Shown: positions 42,022-52,000 of the stretch, one piece after another | How the letters are laid out: every line of letters starts with the position of its first letter | How positions within the stretch are numbered: the stretch's first letter is position 1 | NCBI RefSeq assembly: GCF_900129785.1 | Contig: NZ_FSRC01000004.1 | Span: 248,001 to 312,000, forward strand | Reading direction: 5' to 3' | DNA: 64,000 nt | DNA from: Algoriphagus halophilus | GTDB taxonomy: Bacteria > Bacteroidota > Bacteroidia > Cytophagales > Cyclobacteriaceae | Notes under the pieces: model-generated | The model's database searches: none | Seen by the model: only the letters and a program-made list of their open reading frames with translations | What the model was told of the DNA's origin: nothing | Translations under genes and position numbers: made by a program

Positions 42022-43803
42022 ATGCAAAAACATACATATGGTAGTGGGCTGATTGGTAACTGTGCTTATATCGCTCATGTAGAAAAAGATACCAATATCA
42101 GTTGGTTATGTCTTCCAAGATTTGATTCTGATTTTATTTTCGGAGGCATGTTGGACAGGGAAAAAGGTGGGAAGTTCACCATTTTACCAGAGTCTGAAAA
42201 TTTTGAAACCTCTCAGACATACTTAGAGAATACGAATATTCTGGAAACGACTGTGACCTATGGTGAAAACAGTTATAAGGTCACGGATTTTGCTCCCCGA
42301 TTCAAAAACTTTGATCGGTATTATAAACCATTGATGCTGATCCGTAAAGTGGAAAGTCTTTCAGGATCTCCAAGGATAAAAATTAACTGTGAGCCGGTGA
42401 CGGATTATGGGAATATGGCTTTGACTCCAAGTATTGGTAGTAATCATATCCGATACATGGGCATAGATCAGGAGCTTAGACTGACTACCAATGCACCGAT
42501 GTCCTACATTGTGGATGATAAAGCATTTGCGATTCACCGTCCAGTTTATTTGGTCTTGACTTATGGTAGACCCTTGGAGGCTCCCATCGAGACAACTTCC
42601 GAACGGTTTTTGCATGCTACCGCTGCTTATTGGCAGGAGTGGGTAAAATCCACCAGTATTCCGAATTTTCATCAGAAGTTGGTGTTACGATCGGCACTTA
42701 TTCTTAAAATCCACCAGTATGAAGATACAGGAGCCATCATAGCTGCTTCTACCACGAGCTTACCGGAGTCTCCCAATTCTACCCGAAACTGGGATTATCG
42801 CTATTGCTGGATCCGTGATACCTATTATACCTTGACTTGTTTCAATAGTTTGGGACACTTTGAGGAGTTGGAAAAATATTTTGAGTTTATTCATAATCTG
42901 AGACCTGTAGAAGGTGGTCGATACCAACCTTTGTATTCCATTACCGGTGATTCCTTATTGACGGAAGAGATTTCTAATTTGGATGGGTATTTGGGAAATA
43001 AACCTGTCCGGTTTGGTAATCAGGCTTATACTCACATCCAAAATGACTTGTATGGTCAGGTGTTGGTATCCTTGCTTCCCTTGTATTCTGACCAACGATT
43101 TACCGAAGAGGAGAGAAGCTCTTCTAAACCCATGATCATGAATTTGCTCAATAAAATTGAGGCCACCATGCATGAGAAGGATGCAGGGCTTTGGGAGTTT
43201 AGAAATTTAGCCCAAGAGCATTGCTACACCTTTTTATTCCATTGGGCTGGTGCTTGTGCCGCAGCGAAAATCGGAATCCGATTGAAAAGTGATGACATGT
43301 ACCAAAAGGCGATCTATCTTCGGGATGAGGCCATCAAAAAAATAGAGTCCTGTTACTTGCCGGAAAGAAAAGCCTATGCACAAGCAGTAGGGTCCACTTA
43401 CATGGATGCCTCTACTTTACAATTGATAACTATGGGGTATTTTGGGGATGATCTGGAACGTGCCAATGACCACTTGAAAGCATTGGAAGAGGAATTACTG
43501 GCCAAGGATTTCTTGTTCTACCGCTATAAGCACATGGATGACTTTGGAGTACCGGAAACGACTTTTCTCATCTGTGCATTTTGGTATATAGAAGCTTTGG
43601 CTTGTGTGGGAAGAATCAGTGAGGCGGAGGAAGGCTTTGAGACCCTAACTAAGTATTGCAATCATTTAAACTTATTTTCGGAGGATGTAGACCAGAAAAC
43701 AGGAAGTCAATGGGGGAATTTTCCTCAGGCATATTCCCATGTAGGCTTGATGAATGCAGCATTCCGAATCGGAAAAAAATTGGATAGACCAAACTTCTTG
43801 TAA
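42022..43803 (+). CDS. Glycoside hydrolase family 15 protein (trehalase/glucoamylase-like)
   Basis: A 593-residue protein without a leader, so cytoplasmic. The N-terminal beta-sandwich (about 1-205) opens with YGSGLIGNCAYIAHV and ISWLCLPRFDSD. The (alpha/alpha)6 barrel carries the GH15 hallmark NWDYRYCWIRD (256-266) and GLWEFR further on. This GH15 branch in bacteria includes trehalases. A trehalose-making otsA-otsB gene lies 1.1 kb away on the other strand, so trehalose turnover is a fair guess, but alpha-glucan hydrolysis is equally possible from sequence alone. Confidence 0.87.
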   Translation: MQKHTYGSGLIGNCAYIAHVEKDTNISWLCLPRFDSDFIFGGMLDREKGGKFTILPESENFETSQTYLENTNILETTVTYGENSYKVTDFAPRFKNFDRYYKPLMLIRKVESLSGSPRIKINCEPVTDYGNMALTPSIGSNHIRYMGIDQELRLTTNAPMSYIVDDKAFAIHRPVYLVLTYGRPLEAPIETTSERFLHATAAYWQEWVKSTSIPNFHQKLVLRSALILKIHQYEDTGAIIAASTTSLPESPNSTRNWDYRYCWIRDTYYTLTCFNSLGHFEELEKYFEFIHNLRPVEGGRYQPLYSITGDSLLTEEISNLDGYLGNKPVRFGNQAYTHIQNDLYGQVLVSLLPLYSDQRFTEEERSSSKPMIMNLLNKIEATMHEKDAGLWEFRNLAQEHCYTFLFHWAGACAAAKIGIRLKSDDMYQKAIYLRDEAIKKIESCYLPERKAYAQAVGSTYMDASTLQLITMGYFGDDLERANDHLKALEEELLAKDFLFYRYKHMDDFGVPETTFLICAFWYIEALACVGRISEAEEGFETLTKYCNHLNLFSEDVDQKTGSQWGNFPQAYSHVGLMNAAFRIGKKLDRPNFL

Positions 43804-43819
43804 TAGATTAAGACCTTTG

Positions 43820-43883
43820 AGGTTTTTAAAACCTAGACAATTCTAATTTCCTATTCAGGCTTATCCTGGATAGGATTTTTTTT
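43820..43883 (+). terminator. Probable terminator region after the GH15 gene
   Basis: Two hairpins: AGGTTTT/AAAACCT (43820-43834), and ATCCT/AGGAT (43863-43876) followed by a run of T. The first resembles a dispersed ACCTTTGAGGTTTT-type repeat; the second has the T tract expected of a terminator, though its stem is short. Confidence 0.45.
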
Positions 43884-43946
43884 AAATGGCATTTTAGAAC
43901 TAGTACAATACTTGTAGCTTCATCTGTTTATCAATTATTCTATTCT

Positions 43947-44843
43947 ATGAATATTCAGAGAATCACCATGCACCTGTTAGGTTTTTGCATTTTCCTCTTG
44001 GTAGTTTCCTGTGCATCCAATCCCTATAAGAAGATTAATAAAGAACACCGAAAGAGTGTCAAAGAGGTGGCTGAAGCCTATCGAGTAATTCCTCCCACAA
44101 AAGAAGAGCTGGATTATGATACCCTCAGTATCACTGATGAATGGGTGGGGACTACCAATTTCAGCATCAGAAGGCCCAATTTTGTGATCATTCACCATAC
44201 GGCTCAGGATTCTTTAGAACAGACGATTTCAACTTTTACGAAAAGCAGTACCCAGGTGAGTTCGCATTATGTGATCGGGAAGGACGGGACGATCGTTCAG
44301 ATGCTGAATGATTACCTCCGTTCCTGGCATGCAGGGAGAGGTAAATGGGGGAGCGTTACTGATTTGAATTCAGTTTCCATTGGGATTGAATTGGATAACA
44401 ATGGTTTTGAACCCTTCTCTGAGGAACAAATCGTAAGTCTATTAGTGCTTTGTAAGCGATTAAAATGGAAATATGGGATTCCTACTGCCAATTTTATCGG
44501 GCATTCGGATATCGCCCCTTCCAGAAAAGTAGATCCTAACAGGTATTTTCCCTGGAAACTGCTAGCTGAAGAAGGATATGGGTTTTGGTACGATGAAGAA
44601 GTGGTCCAGCCTGCTATTGACCCGATTAATGGGGTGGATCTTATTGAATTAGAAACCATGGATTCTTTACCTCAAGACGCATTTGATCCTATTATAGCGC
44701 TAAGAATTATTGGATATGATGTAAGTGATCCTGCCTTGGCAATTCAATCATTTAAGCTCCATTTTGTGCAAAATGAAGTGGATAGTGAACTTACGGATTA
44801 TGATATCCGAGTTCTAAAAAATTTATATAAAAAATACCTGTAA
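43947..44843 (+). CDS. N-acetylmuramoyl-L-alanine amidase (AmpD/PGRP type) lipoprotein
   Basis: A 298-residue lipoprotein; the leader ends LVVSC, lipidated Cys22. The amidase_2 domain (about 68-205) has the zinc ligands His83/84 in IIHHTAQDS, His186 in GHSDIAPSRK and Asp196 in KVDPNRYFPW. The conserved SWHAGRGKW supplies substrate contacts. About 90 C-terminal residues resemble a peptidoglycan-binding module (IALRIIGYDVSDPALAIQSF). It cleaves the lactyl-alanine bond of peptidoglycan. It shares a bidirectional terminator with otsAB. Confidence 0.88.
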   Translation: MNIQRITMHLLGFCIFLLVVSCASNPYKKINKEHRKSVKEVAEAYRVIPPTKEELDYDTLSITDEWVGTTNFSIRRPNFVIIHHTAQDSLEQTISTFTKSSTQVSSHYVIGKDGTIVQMLNDYLRSWHAGRGKWGSVTDLNSVSIGIELDNNGFEPFSEEQIVSLLVLCKRLKWKYGIPTANFIGHSDIAPSRKVDPNRYFPWKLLAEEGYGFWYDEEVVQPAIDPINGVDLIELETMDSLPQDAFDPIIALRIIGYDVSDPALAIQSFKLHFVQNEVDSELTDYDIRVLKNLYKKYL

Positions 44844-44867
44844 CAGCTGCTACAGGTATTTTTTAAG
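44831..44867. terminator. Bidirectional terminator between amidase and otsAB
   Basis: AAAATACCTGTA (44831-44842) and TACAGGTATTTT (44851-44862) form a perfect 12-bp stem with an 8-base loop. T and A runs on both sides serve the two convergent genes. The amidase stop codon lies inside the stem. Confidence 0.88.
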
Positions 44868-44871
44868 CTGC

Positions 44872-47049
44872 TTAACTTTCAGCCAGTTTATGGAGTAGCT
44901 GCCTGACTTGTTTCACGGATTTAATATTATAATTCGCCTGCGTATAAGCATAACCTACTCTAATGGAATAGGCATTTTTTGGCATTGCTTTGAAGGTGTC
45001 CTCATCAGTCCAGTCATCTCCAATCGCCAAAATAAAGTCAAATTCATGCCCTTTCATCAAAGAGTTTGCAGCTCTTCCTTTGTTGATGTCTGGTCGTTTA
45101 ATTTCCAATACCATATTCCCTTCCAATACTTGCAGATTATGACCTCTGGCCATGTATTTCAAGTGACTGAATAGTTCGCGCATTCTCAAATCTCCCAGTC
45201 CACTTTCTACTTTTCTATAATGCCATACCAGCGAGTGGTGTTTTTCTTCAATAAATGCTCCAGGAGTTCTCAGAACGTAGTATTCCATAACTGATCGGAT
45301 GTCATCTTTCCAGCTATCATCTACTTCTGCATATAATTCCCAGTCTTGGGAATGGTCTTTCCTATGCACCCAAACTCCATGTTCGGCAATCATATCAATC
45401 TGCTGTCCTTTGAACCATTTTCCTAAGGTGTCTTTATCCCGGCCGGAAATGATGACCACTTGGGCTTTTCCGCTGAGTTCTTTTACGAGACTTTTTAATT
45501 CAGTATCAGGTACGGCATCTTGAGGGTTGGCTTTGAAACCAGTCAAGGTACCGTCATAATCTAAAAAGAAGATCGGTGATTTTGCCTTCTTAAAGCTGGC
45601 CTGAATCTCATTCATGACTTTGGCATCTACATCCTTCGAGGTCAATTCAGCTTGTTTTGCTTTGACATGCTCGATTCGATCCATGAAAACCTTCACCCAT
45701 TGAAAGACATCGTATTTCTTGAGACTTTCCTGCATGGTGCTAATTCGAAGCTTTTGCTCTTCTTCACTCATGGAAAGCGCTTGATAAATAGCGTCCACTA
45801 CTCCTTGTCTATCATTAGGATTGACGAGGATGGCATCTTGTAGTTCCTTGGAAGCTCCAGCCATTTCAGATAGTATGAGAACTCCCTTTTCATCATTTTT
45901 ACTGGCCACGAACTCTTTACAGACGAGATTCATTCCATCTCTTAATGGAGTGACCAATGCGATATCAGACATGCTATAAAAAGCACTTAATTCTTCAAAT
46001 GGGAAGCTTCTATAGAAATAATGAACAGGTACCCAATCTAAGGTGGAATATTCACTGTTGATTCTTCCGACCAGCAAATCAATTTCTTCTTTCAGCTCTT
46101 TATAAGATTGAACCCGGTCTCTGGAAGGTACCACAATCATGATCATGGAAACTTTCCCTCGAAGTTCTTTGTGTTGTTTCAATAGCTGATCGAACACATG
46201 AATCCGTTGGGGAATTCCTTTGGAGTAATCCAAACGGTCAATAGTCAGGAGTAGAGTCTGGTCTCCGACTTTCTCCCGGAAGTCCTTGACAATATTTTGT
46301 GTTTTTCGACTTTTGGCTTGCTTGGCAAACTTGTGGTAATCAATTCCCATTGGGAAAGAATCCACATTGATGATTCGATTCTCTGCTTGAATGTAGCCAC
46401 TTTCTCCTGACATGCCGGTAATTCTACCTACGGCACTTAGGAAGTGACGCATATCATCATATGTGTGGAAGCCAATTAAATCTGCGCCACAAACTCCTTC
46501 AAGCAGTTCTCTTCTCCATGGAATCATCCGGATAATTTCATAGGAAGGGAATGGGATATGTTGGAAAAATGCGATGGTAGCATCGGGAAGAATTTCCCGG
46601 AGCATTTGAGGGAGCAACATCAATTGATAATCATGAACCCAGATGGTATCGTCAGGATCAGCTTTTTTTACAATAGCGTCACAAAATTTCTGGTTTACTC
46701 TGACATAGGCTTCCCAGTGATCCGGGTTGTACACCATGTATTGAGTAAAATAGTGAAAAGCCGGCCACAGGGTCTCATTACTAAACCCCTCGTAAAACTG
46801 CTCGACGTCTTTCTTTGAAAGAAATACAGGAGCCATTTTAAGCTCATGGAGCTCAAGAATGATCTCTGCTCGTTGTTCGGCATCGTCTACTGTATTACCA
46901 GGCCAGCCAATCCAGATATTTTCTCCTGATTTGTAAATGGAGTCAAGTCCAGTTGCAAGCCCTCCAGCACTAGGTTTGAATTCGAATTTGCCATTGCGGT
47001 GTCGCAAACTAATGGGCAATCTGTTGGATACAATTATGGTTTTTGCCAT
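44872..47049 (-). CDS. Bifunctional trehalose-6-phosphate synthase/phosphatase
   Basis: A 725-residue fusion from ATG 47049 (an upstream ATG at 47097 would add 16 residues). The GT20 synthase half (1 to ~470) opens IIVSNRLPISL and has IWVHDYQLMLLP and the retaining-transferase loop VTPLRDGMNLVCKEF. The HAD phosphatase half (about 485-725) has the nucleophile Asp497 in FLDYDGTL, the Ser/Thr block VVIISGRD, and AIGDDWTDED. The fused protein makes trehalose from UDP- or ADP-glucose and glucose 6-phosphate, for stress protection or storage. It is near a GH15 protein on the other strand, which could degrade the product. Confidence 0.93.
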   Translation of the reverse strand: MAKTIIVSNRLPISLRHRNGKFEFKPSAGGLATGLDSIYKSGENIWIGWPGNTVDDAEQRAEIILELHELKMAPVFLSKKDVEQFYEGFSNETLWPAFHYFTQYMVYNPDHWEAYVRVNQKFCDAIVKKADPDDTIWVHDYQLMLLPQMLREILPDATIAFFQHIPFPSYEIIRMIPWRRELLEGVCGADLIGFHTYDDMRHFLSAVGRITGMSGESGYIQAENRIINVDSFPMGIDYHKFAKQAKSRKTQNIVKDFREKVGDQTLLLTIDRLDYSKGIPQRIHVFDQLLKQHKELRGKVSMIMIVVPSRDRVQSYKELKEEIDLLVGRINSEYSTLDWVPVHYFYRSFPFEELSAFYSMSDIALVTPLRDGMNLVCKEFVASKNDEKGVLILSEMAGASKELQDAILVNPNDRQGVVDAIYQALSMSEEEQKLRISTMQESLKKYDVFQWVKVFMDRIEHVKAKQAELTSKDVDAKVMNEIQASFKKAKSPIFFLDYDGTLTGFKANPQDAVPDTELKSLVKELSGKAQVVIISGRDKDTLGKWFKGQQIDMIAEHGVWVHRKDHSQDWELYAEVDDSWKDDIRSVMEYYVLRTPGAFIEEKHHSLVWHYRKVESGLGDLRMRELFSHLKYMARGHNLQVLEGNMVLEIKRPDINKGRAANSLMKGHEFDFILAIGDDWTDEDTFKAMPKNAYSIRVGYAYTQANYNIKSVKQVRQLLHKLAES

Positions 47050-47149
47050 GGGTGGTTTTAAGTTGAAAAGCGAGAATGAAAAGTGTTTTCCATTCAAAAA
47101 AGGCCTATCCGAGAAGATAGGGATAATACCTGTGATTTAAAACAAAAAC

Positions 47150-47164
47150 AGGGCTAAAAGCCCT
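47150..47164. repeat. Small perfect inverted repeat upstream of otsAB
   Basis: AGGGCT/AGCCCT with a 3-base spacer, 101 bases before the otsAB start. Could be a weak terminator or operator; no T run adjoins on the minus strand. Confidence 0.3.
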
Positions 47165-47213
47165 ATTCTTAACGGTTTCTTTGGTTTTTATTAATCTTTC
47201 AAATGCAAAAAAG

Positions 47214-47247
47214 CATAAAAAAAGCAGTCCGTTTTGGGACTGCTTTT
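47214..47247 (-). terminator. Terminator of the haloperoxidase gene
   Basis: AAAGCAGTCC (47221-47230) and GGACTGCTTT (47237-47246) form a perfect 10-bp stem. On the minus strand a run of T (47214-47223) follows. It adjoins the stop codon of the haloperoxidase gene at 47250. Confidence 0.88.
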
Positions 47248-47249
47248 TC

Positions 47250-48593
47250 TTAGTTGGATTGTGCTAATCTTTCGGGTTTAGTACTGATATTATTCCAGAT
47301 AAATTCCCCGACAGAAAGGCCTTGAGTCACCCCATAATCAATAGCCGGCATATAGTGGATACCTCCATAAAAACGGCTGATAGCAGCCTCTTTATAGGCT
47401 TGACTGAAAGAATCATATTCTCTGATAGGTAGACCGTAAGCCACTTCTGAACTGTCAACTAAATGAAACTCATCCCCGAATAATTGGCCTAAGGTATAAC
47501 CAGCAGCTGAGGAAGCTACGCTATGCCCACTGGTGTGTTCTGGGAAAGGAGGGGTCTGTAAAATCGGTACCCATTCCTCATCGATGTATTGATTGATGTA
47601 AGTTTCCGGTCTGATTAAGTTGCTGCGATATTTTTCATCCCAACAGGAAATAAATGCCTCATTTAGGGCAATTCCAGTCAAGGCAAAAGTTTCTGCGGTA
47701 CCTTTCCAATCTTTGCCGGCCGCTTTGCTGGCTATACCAGCAATGCTCATCCAGTGACCTCCTGGAGTGATTTTTTTCTCAGCAAACATGACATGTCCTT
47801 TGACATTCATTTTATAAGGATTGCAATCCCAGAATAAAGCAATGTTTTTCTGTTCTTCATCTGCCGTAACAGCTGCATCATACACTTCTTTTGCCGCATT
47901 ATAAAACTCTGACCCTGGTTCGCTTGAAAACTTAGGTGGAGCAAGCGGCTTAAACTGGGCTGCTGAATCCAATACAAATGTTCTGATTTTATTCCAATGA
48001 GGCTCAATTGCCTCCATGTAAGCAGGAGGAGTAGGTTCCCAAGTTCCAATTTCCCCTGTTACAGTAAATTTGGGGAAGGAACGACTCTGATGATAATTGT
48101 CTTTAGAAGAATAGGCTTTGATTACATCACCCACTTCTTTACCAAATTCAATAGATGCTTCAAATACATCGTCAGGAATTCCTTTTTCCTTCAGTCCTGC
48201 ATAGGCTGCATCTCTATGCTCGTTCATCATATCTTCAGAGAAAATTAAACCGGTACCTACATGGTAATATGCTGCAAGGGAAGCAAGCGGTAGGTACACC
48301 TCCTCAGAAGGAGTAAAGGTGGTTTTTTCTGATCCATTTAGCTGACCTAATAAGGAAACGTAATTGGGGTCGGTAGCTGCAGCAACCTCATAGGCAGCCA
48401 AGCTTGAATAGGAATAAATCCTTGCAGCCACTGGGGGTGAAAAGATATCATGAATAATGACCTCAGTAATCCTATCCTGTGCTTTGATTAAATAATGGCC
48501 ATCAGTAATGGCATTGGAATAATCGACTTGTTTTTGGCATGAAAGCATGCTAAAGAGCAAGCCTAGGCCAAGTATGGTTTTAAATAAGCGCAT
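47250..48593 (-). CDS. Vanadium-dependent haloperoxidase-like (PAP2 superfamily) lipoprotein
   Basis: A 447-residue lipoprotein from ATG 48593 (an earlier ATG-like start is rejected because it would bury the leader); leader ends LFSMLSC, Cys19. The helical PAP2/haloperoxidase domain shows every vanadate-pocket residue: Lys321 and Arg328 in KYRSNLIRP, Ser355-Gly-His357 in EHTSGHS, Arg407 and the axial His413 in SRFYGGIH. Such proteins oxidise halides with hydrogen peroxide or, in phosphatase relatives, hydrolyse phosphate esters; the sequence cannot separate the two. It stands downstream of two CRTAC1-type genes on the same strand, and the association recurs in the surrounding locus. Confidence 0.85.
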   Translation of the reverse strand: MRLFKTILGLGLLFSMLSCQKQVDYSNAITDGHYLIKAQDRITEVIIHDIFSPPVAARIYSYSSLAAYEVAAATDPNYVSLLGQLNGSEKTTFTPSEEVYLPLASLAAYYHVGTGLIFSEDMMNEHRDAAYAGLKEKGIPDDVFEASIEFGKEVGDVIKAYSSKDNYHQSRSFPKFTVTGEIGTWEPTPPAYMEAIEPHWNKIRTFVLDSAAQFKPLAPPKFSSEPGSEFYNAAKEVYDAAVTADEEQKNIALFWDCNPYKMNVKGHVMFAEKKITPGGHWMSIAGIASKAAGKDWKGTAETFALTGIALNEAFISCWDEKYRSNLIRPETYINQYIDEEWVPILQTPPFPEHTSGHSVASSAAGYTLGQLFGDEFHLVDSSEVAYGLPIREYDSFSQAYKEAAISRFYGGIHYMPAIDYGVTQGLSVGEFIWNNISTKPERLAQSN

Positions 48594-49009
48594 TATGTGA
48601 TTTTCAAATTGGGAATGTTGGGGTACAAATTTAAGGTAATCAGGAGTCAAGCTCAAGTTTTTTATAAATTCCTCAATCGTATTTAGATGGCAAAACTATT
48701 GGAAATAAGGGATTAAGCAAATGGCAAGGCTTAGGTTTTATCCCAATAAACTTTACCTGAATTAGAAGTAGTCAATAAATACTTCTCACTTAACACCTGA
48801 ATTGGAGCTATTCTTCTGATTTCTAACTGACTTGGTATCCTAAAAAACGAAATTATTCTGCTCCAAGTTCCAATTTGGTATTTGCATGTTTGATAAGAAA
48901 GCACGTTATTTTTTCCTAAAATTCTTAAGGGAGTTGATAGACAGACTGTTTTTCCGGAGAAAATCAATTGAGAAATAAGGCAAAAACTGATCGGGTATAT
49001 TGATGGGCA
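48594..49009. other. Gap of about 415 bases without a gene
   Basis: Between the haloperoxidase start and the CRTAC1 stop. It must hold the haloperoxidase promoter. A 78-codon minus frame from a TTG at 48967 has no recognisable features and is not called. Confidence 0.45.
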
Positions 49010-52000
49010 TCACTTGAAATCCCAAATCTCAGCCTGAGCACTATTTTTTACTACCAGTAGTTTTTTGTTTTCAAGAAGTCCAAAAGCTCGGATATCCCCA
49101 TCTAATTTGAGACCATGCGCTGCATTTTTCCAATAATCAAAGGTTCCATCTCCTTTACCTAATAAGACCTCACCATAGCTGGCATCATATTTACCCACTT
49201 CCGGTTTGGCCTGGGATAGGTTTCCTCCCAAAATCAAATCCAAATTTCCATCCTCATTCAAATCTAAAACTGCAATTGCAAAAACGTAGGAACGTTGAGC
49301 TAGGATAGGAAATGGTTTCCAGGAAAAGTTTCCGTTTCCTTCATTCATAAGCACTCCGGATTCTAAATTGTTAACTTCATTGATGATGGACTGATTGACA
49401 ATTTCAGAAGGGAAAATATCTGTTAATGATTCATTATTGTAATTACTATAGCGTATGTATTTCTTTTTGACCGAAGGAATTTGACGCTCTAGTTCATGTT
49501 TTAAAGTATATGGGACTTGAACTCCTCCCACTTCTTGTGTAAAAATTTGTTCGACAGATCCATTTTGATCAAAGTCATTTAAAAACATTTTAACAGGGGA
49601 ATCAGAAGTGATTTTGAATCTTGAATTCAGTCCATTGTTCCCTAGAATCAAATCTGGCAATCCATCGTTATTCAAATCTGCTACTTCCACTGCTCGATAC
49701 CATCCTTTCAAGGTCTCCAGTTCTGGCATTTCGATTTTTTCTAGTCTGCCATTGATGTTTTTCAGGAAGATTGGAGCAGCCCATTCCCCAACTAAAACCA
49801 AATCCTCGTTTCCATCCTGATCCCAATCAAGCACGGTGGCATCGGTAATCATTCCAAGATCTTTGAGGATAGGAGCAAGGGTAGTCGACTCCTCTGTAAA
49901 ATTGCCATTTCCGTCATTGATCCATAGTTGACTGCTCGCATAGGCGCCATAAGTGAAAGGAACCAGCCTTCCCCCTACAAATAGATCTATTGCACCGTCT
50001 TTGTTGATGTCGATTGGTTTGACGGAACTGCTGCTCCCAAAAACGGTAGCAAATCCGGCCGAAGAATTCTTGGTGAAATTTCCTTTTCCGTCATTTAAGT
50101 ATAGCCGGTCTGCCAGATCTATCGATCCAAAACCAGATTCATTGCCTCCAGATGTTACCATCAAGTCCATATCGCCATCTCCATCCGCATCGAAAAATAC
50201 CGCATCGGTATCCTCAGATTGTATATCTTTTACAAATGCATCTTGCGGACTTTCATAGTATTTTCCAGAAGATGTAGCGAGAAATAGTTTCGCAGAGAAG
50301 GTTTTAGCTCCTCCAAAAAAGAGATCCTCCAGCCCATCACCGTTTACATCGGCTTTCGCAAATGCCGGCCCTTCGGTGGAATACATGATATAGGTGAGTC
50401 GGTCCCGATCAAAGTCCACGAATGCATTTTCTTCATGAACGAAGCTTAAGCCCGGGTTTTCAATTTTATGGAATTGTTGGTTGTTAGGTTTTTCAAAGAA
50501 GGGCTTTTCAGAGAGTATTTCTCCCGCATCTTCCCAATTCAATTTGAGTAACTGATCGACTGCTTGATTTTTTAGTTCTGTGTATTTTCCGTCTGGCCAA
50601 AGAATTTCAATAGATTCAACCTTTGTCAACTCCCCTAAACCTATGGTGATTTTCGGGTCTACTGAGGATTGAAAACCCCGGTTTGGCATTTGTTCTGAAT
50701 AGAATATTTTTCCTTCTGCTTTCAGACGGATTTGTGTTCCTATGGCATGGGTATTTTTTTCTTTACCCTCCAGTTGAATTTGAATAAAGTGATGAGTTGG
50801 GTAAATGGATTTTCCCTGATTTTTGAAGATCTGGGAAGGTTGATTGACATTGTTTACCACCAAATCCAGCGTGCCGTCGTTGTTTAAGTCTCCGTATGCG
50901 GCACCATTTGAATGGATTGCTTTACCAAGTCCCCAGTCCTCAGCTATATTTTCAAATTTCAATTCACCCAAATTACGGAATGCGTAATTTGGTATGGGAT
51001 TGATTGGTATGGGGTCGACTAATGCTTTAAAATTCACTCCTTCCTGAGAGATGATTTGACTTTTGGTTTTATCATCGTCAATGAAATTTAAATAATCAAG
51101 GTCCGTAATGTCCTGATAGATGCCATTCGCTACAAAAATATCCCTTAATCCATCATTGTCCATGTCAAATATCAGTGCTCCCCAACTCCAATCCGTAGCC
51201 TCTACATTGCTGAGTCTACCTATTTCGCTGAATGTACCATCCCCATTGTTAAGGTGGAGCATATTGCGGGAAAGCTGATAGTGATACCCGTAGGTCTTGT
51301 TGAATTGGTATTTATCCCAATTCTCAAAAGTAGTGACCTGCTTTAGCCGGGTTTGTGATTCCGGAAGCATGTCAGTCACAAAAATGTCCAAAAGACCGTC
51401 TCCATTGATATCAGCTATGTCAGCCCCCATGGATGCTGCGCTGATAGAGCGCATGGACTTTTCCAATGATTCTGTGAAGGTGCCATCTTGATTATTAATA
51501 TAGAGGTAGTCCTTTTCGAAGAAATCATTGGAAATAAAAATGTCAGGCCAGGTGTCCTGATTGACATCCCCGATGGTAATCCCCAGACCAAAACCGATTA
51601 CGGAACCATAAATGCCGGCTTCTTCGGATACGTCCTGGAATTTTCCATCATCATTCCGATAGAGTTTATCACCTCCAACATTGTCCCGTTTGATCCTTTC
51701 GTTCTGCATTTTGTTGAAAGTACCGATCGCTTGGTAAGAATTATTCAGCAAATAGACATCCAGGTCTCCATCTTTATCATAATCAAAAAATACTGCATGT
51801 GTGGAAAATCCTTGATCAGCCAATCCATAAGCCTCGGCCATTTCTAAGAAGGTCCCATCTCCCTGATTGATAAAAAGTTCGTTTTGTTTGTTATCTCCTG
51901 AAATGTCACCAGAGTTGCAAACATAAATATCCAGAAATCCATCTCCGTCTACATCAGCCATGGAGACCCCGGTGCTCCAGGCACGAGCTCCTGCCACTCC

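Noticed and set aside
48731..48967. 78-codon minus-strand frame starting with TTG
   Set aside because: No leader, motif or domain, weak start, and it lies in the promoter gap of the haloperoxidase gene.
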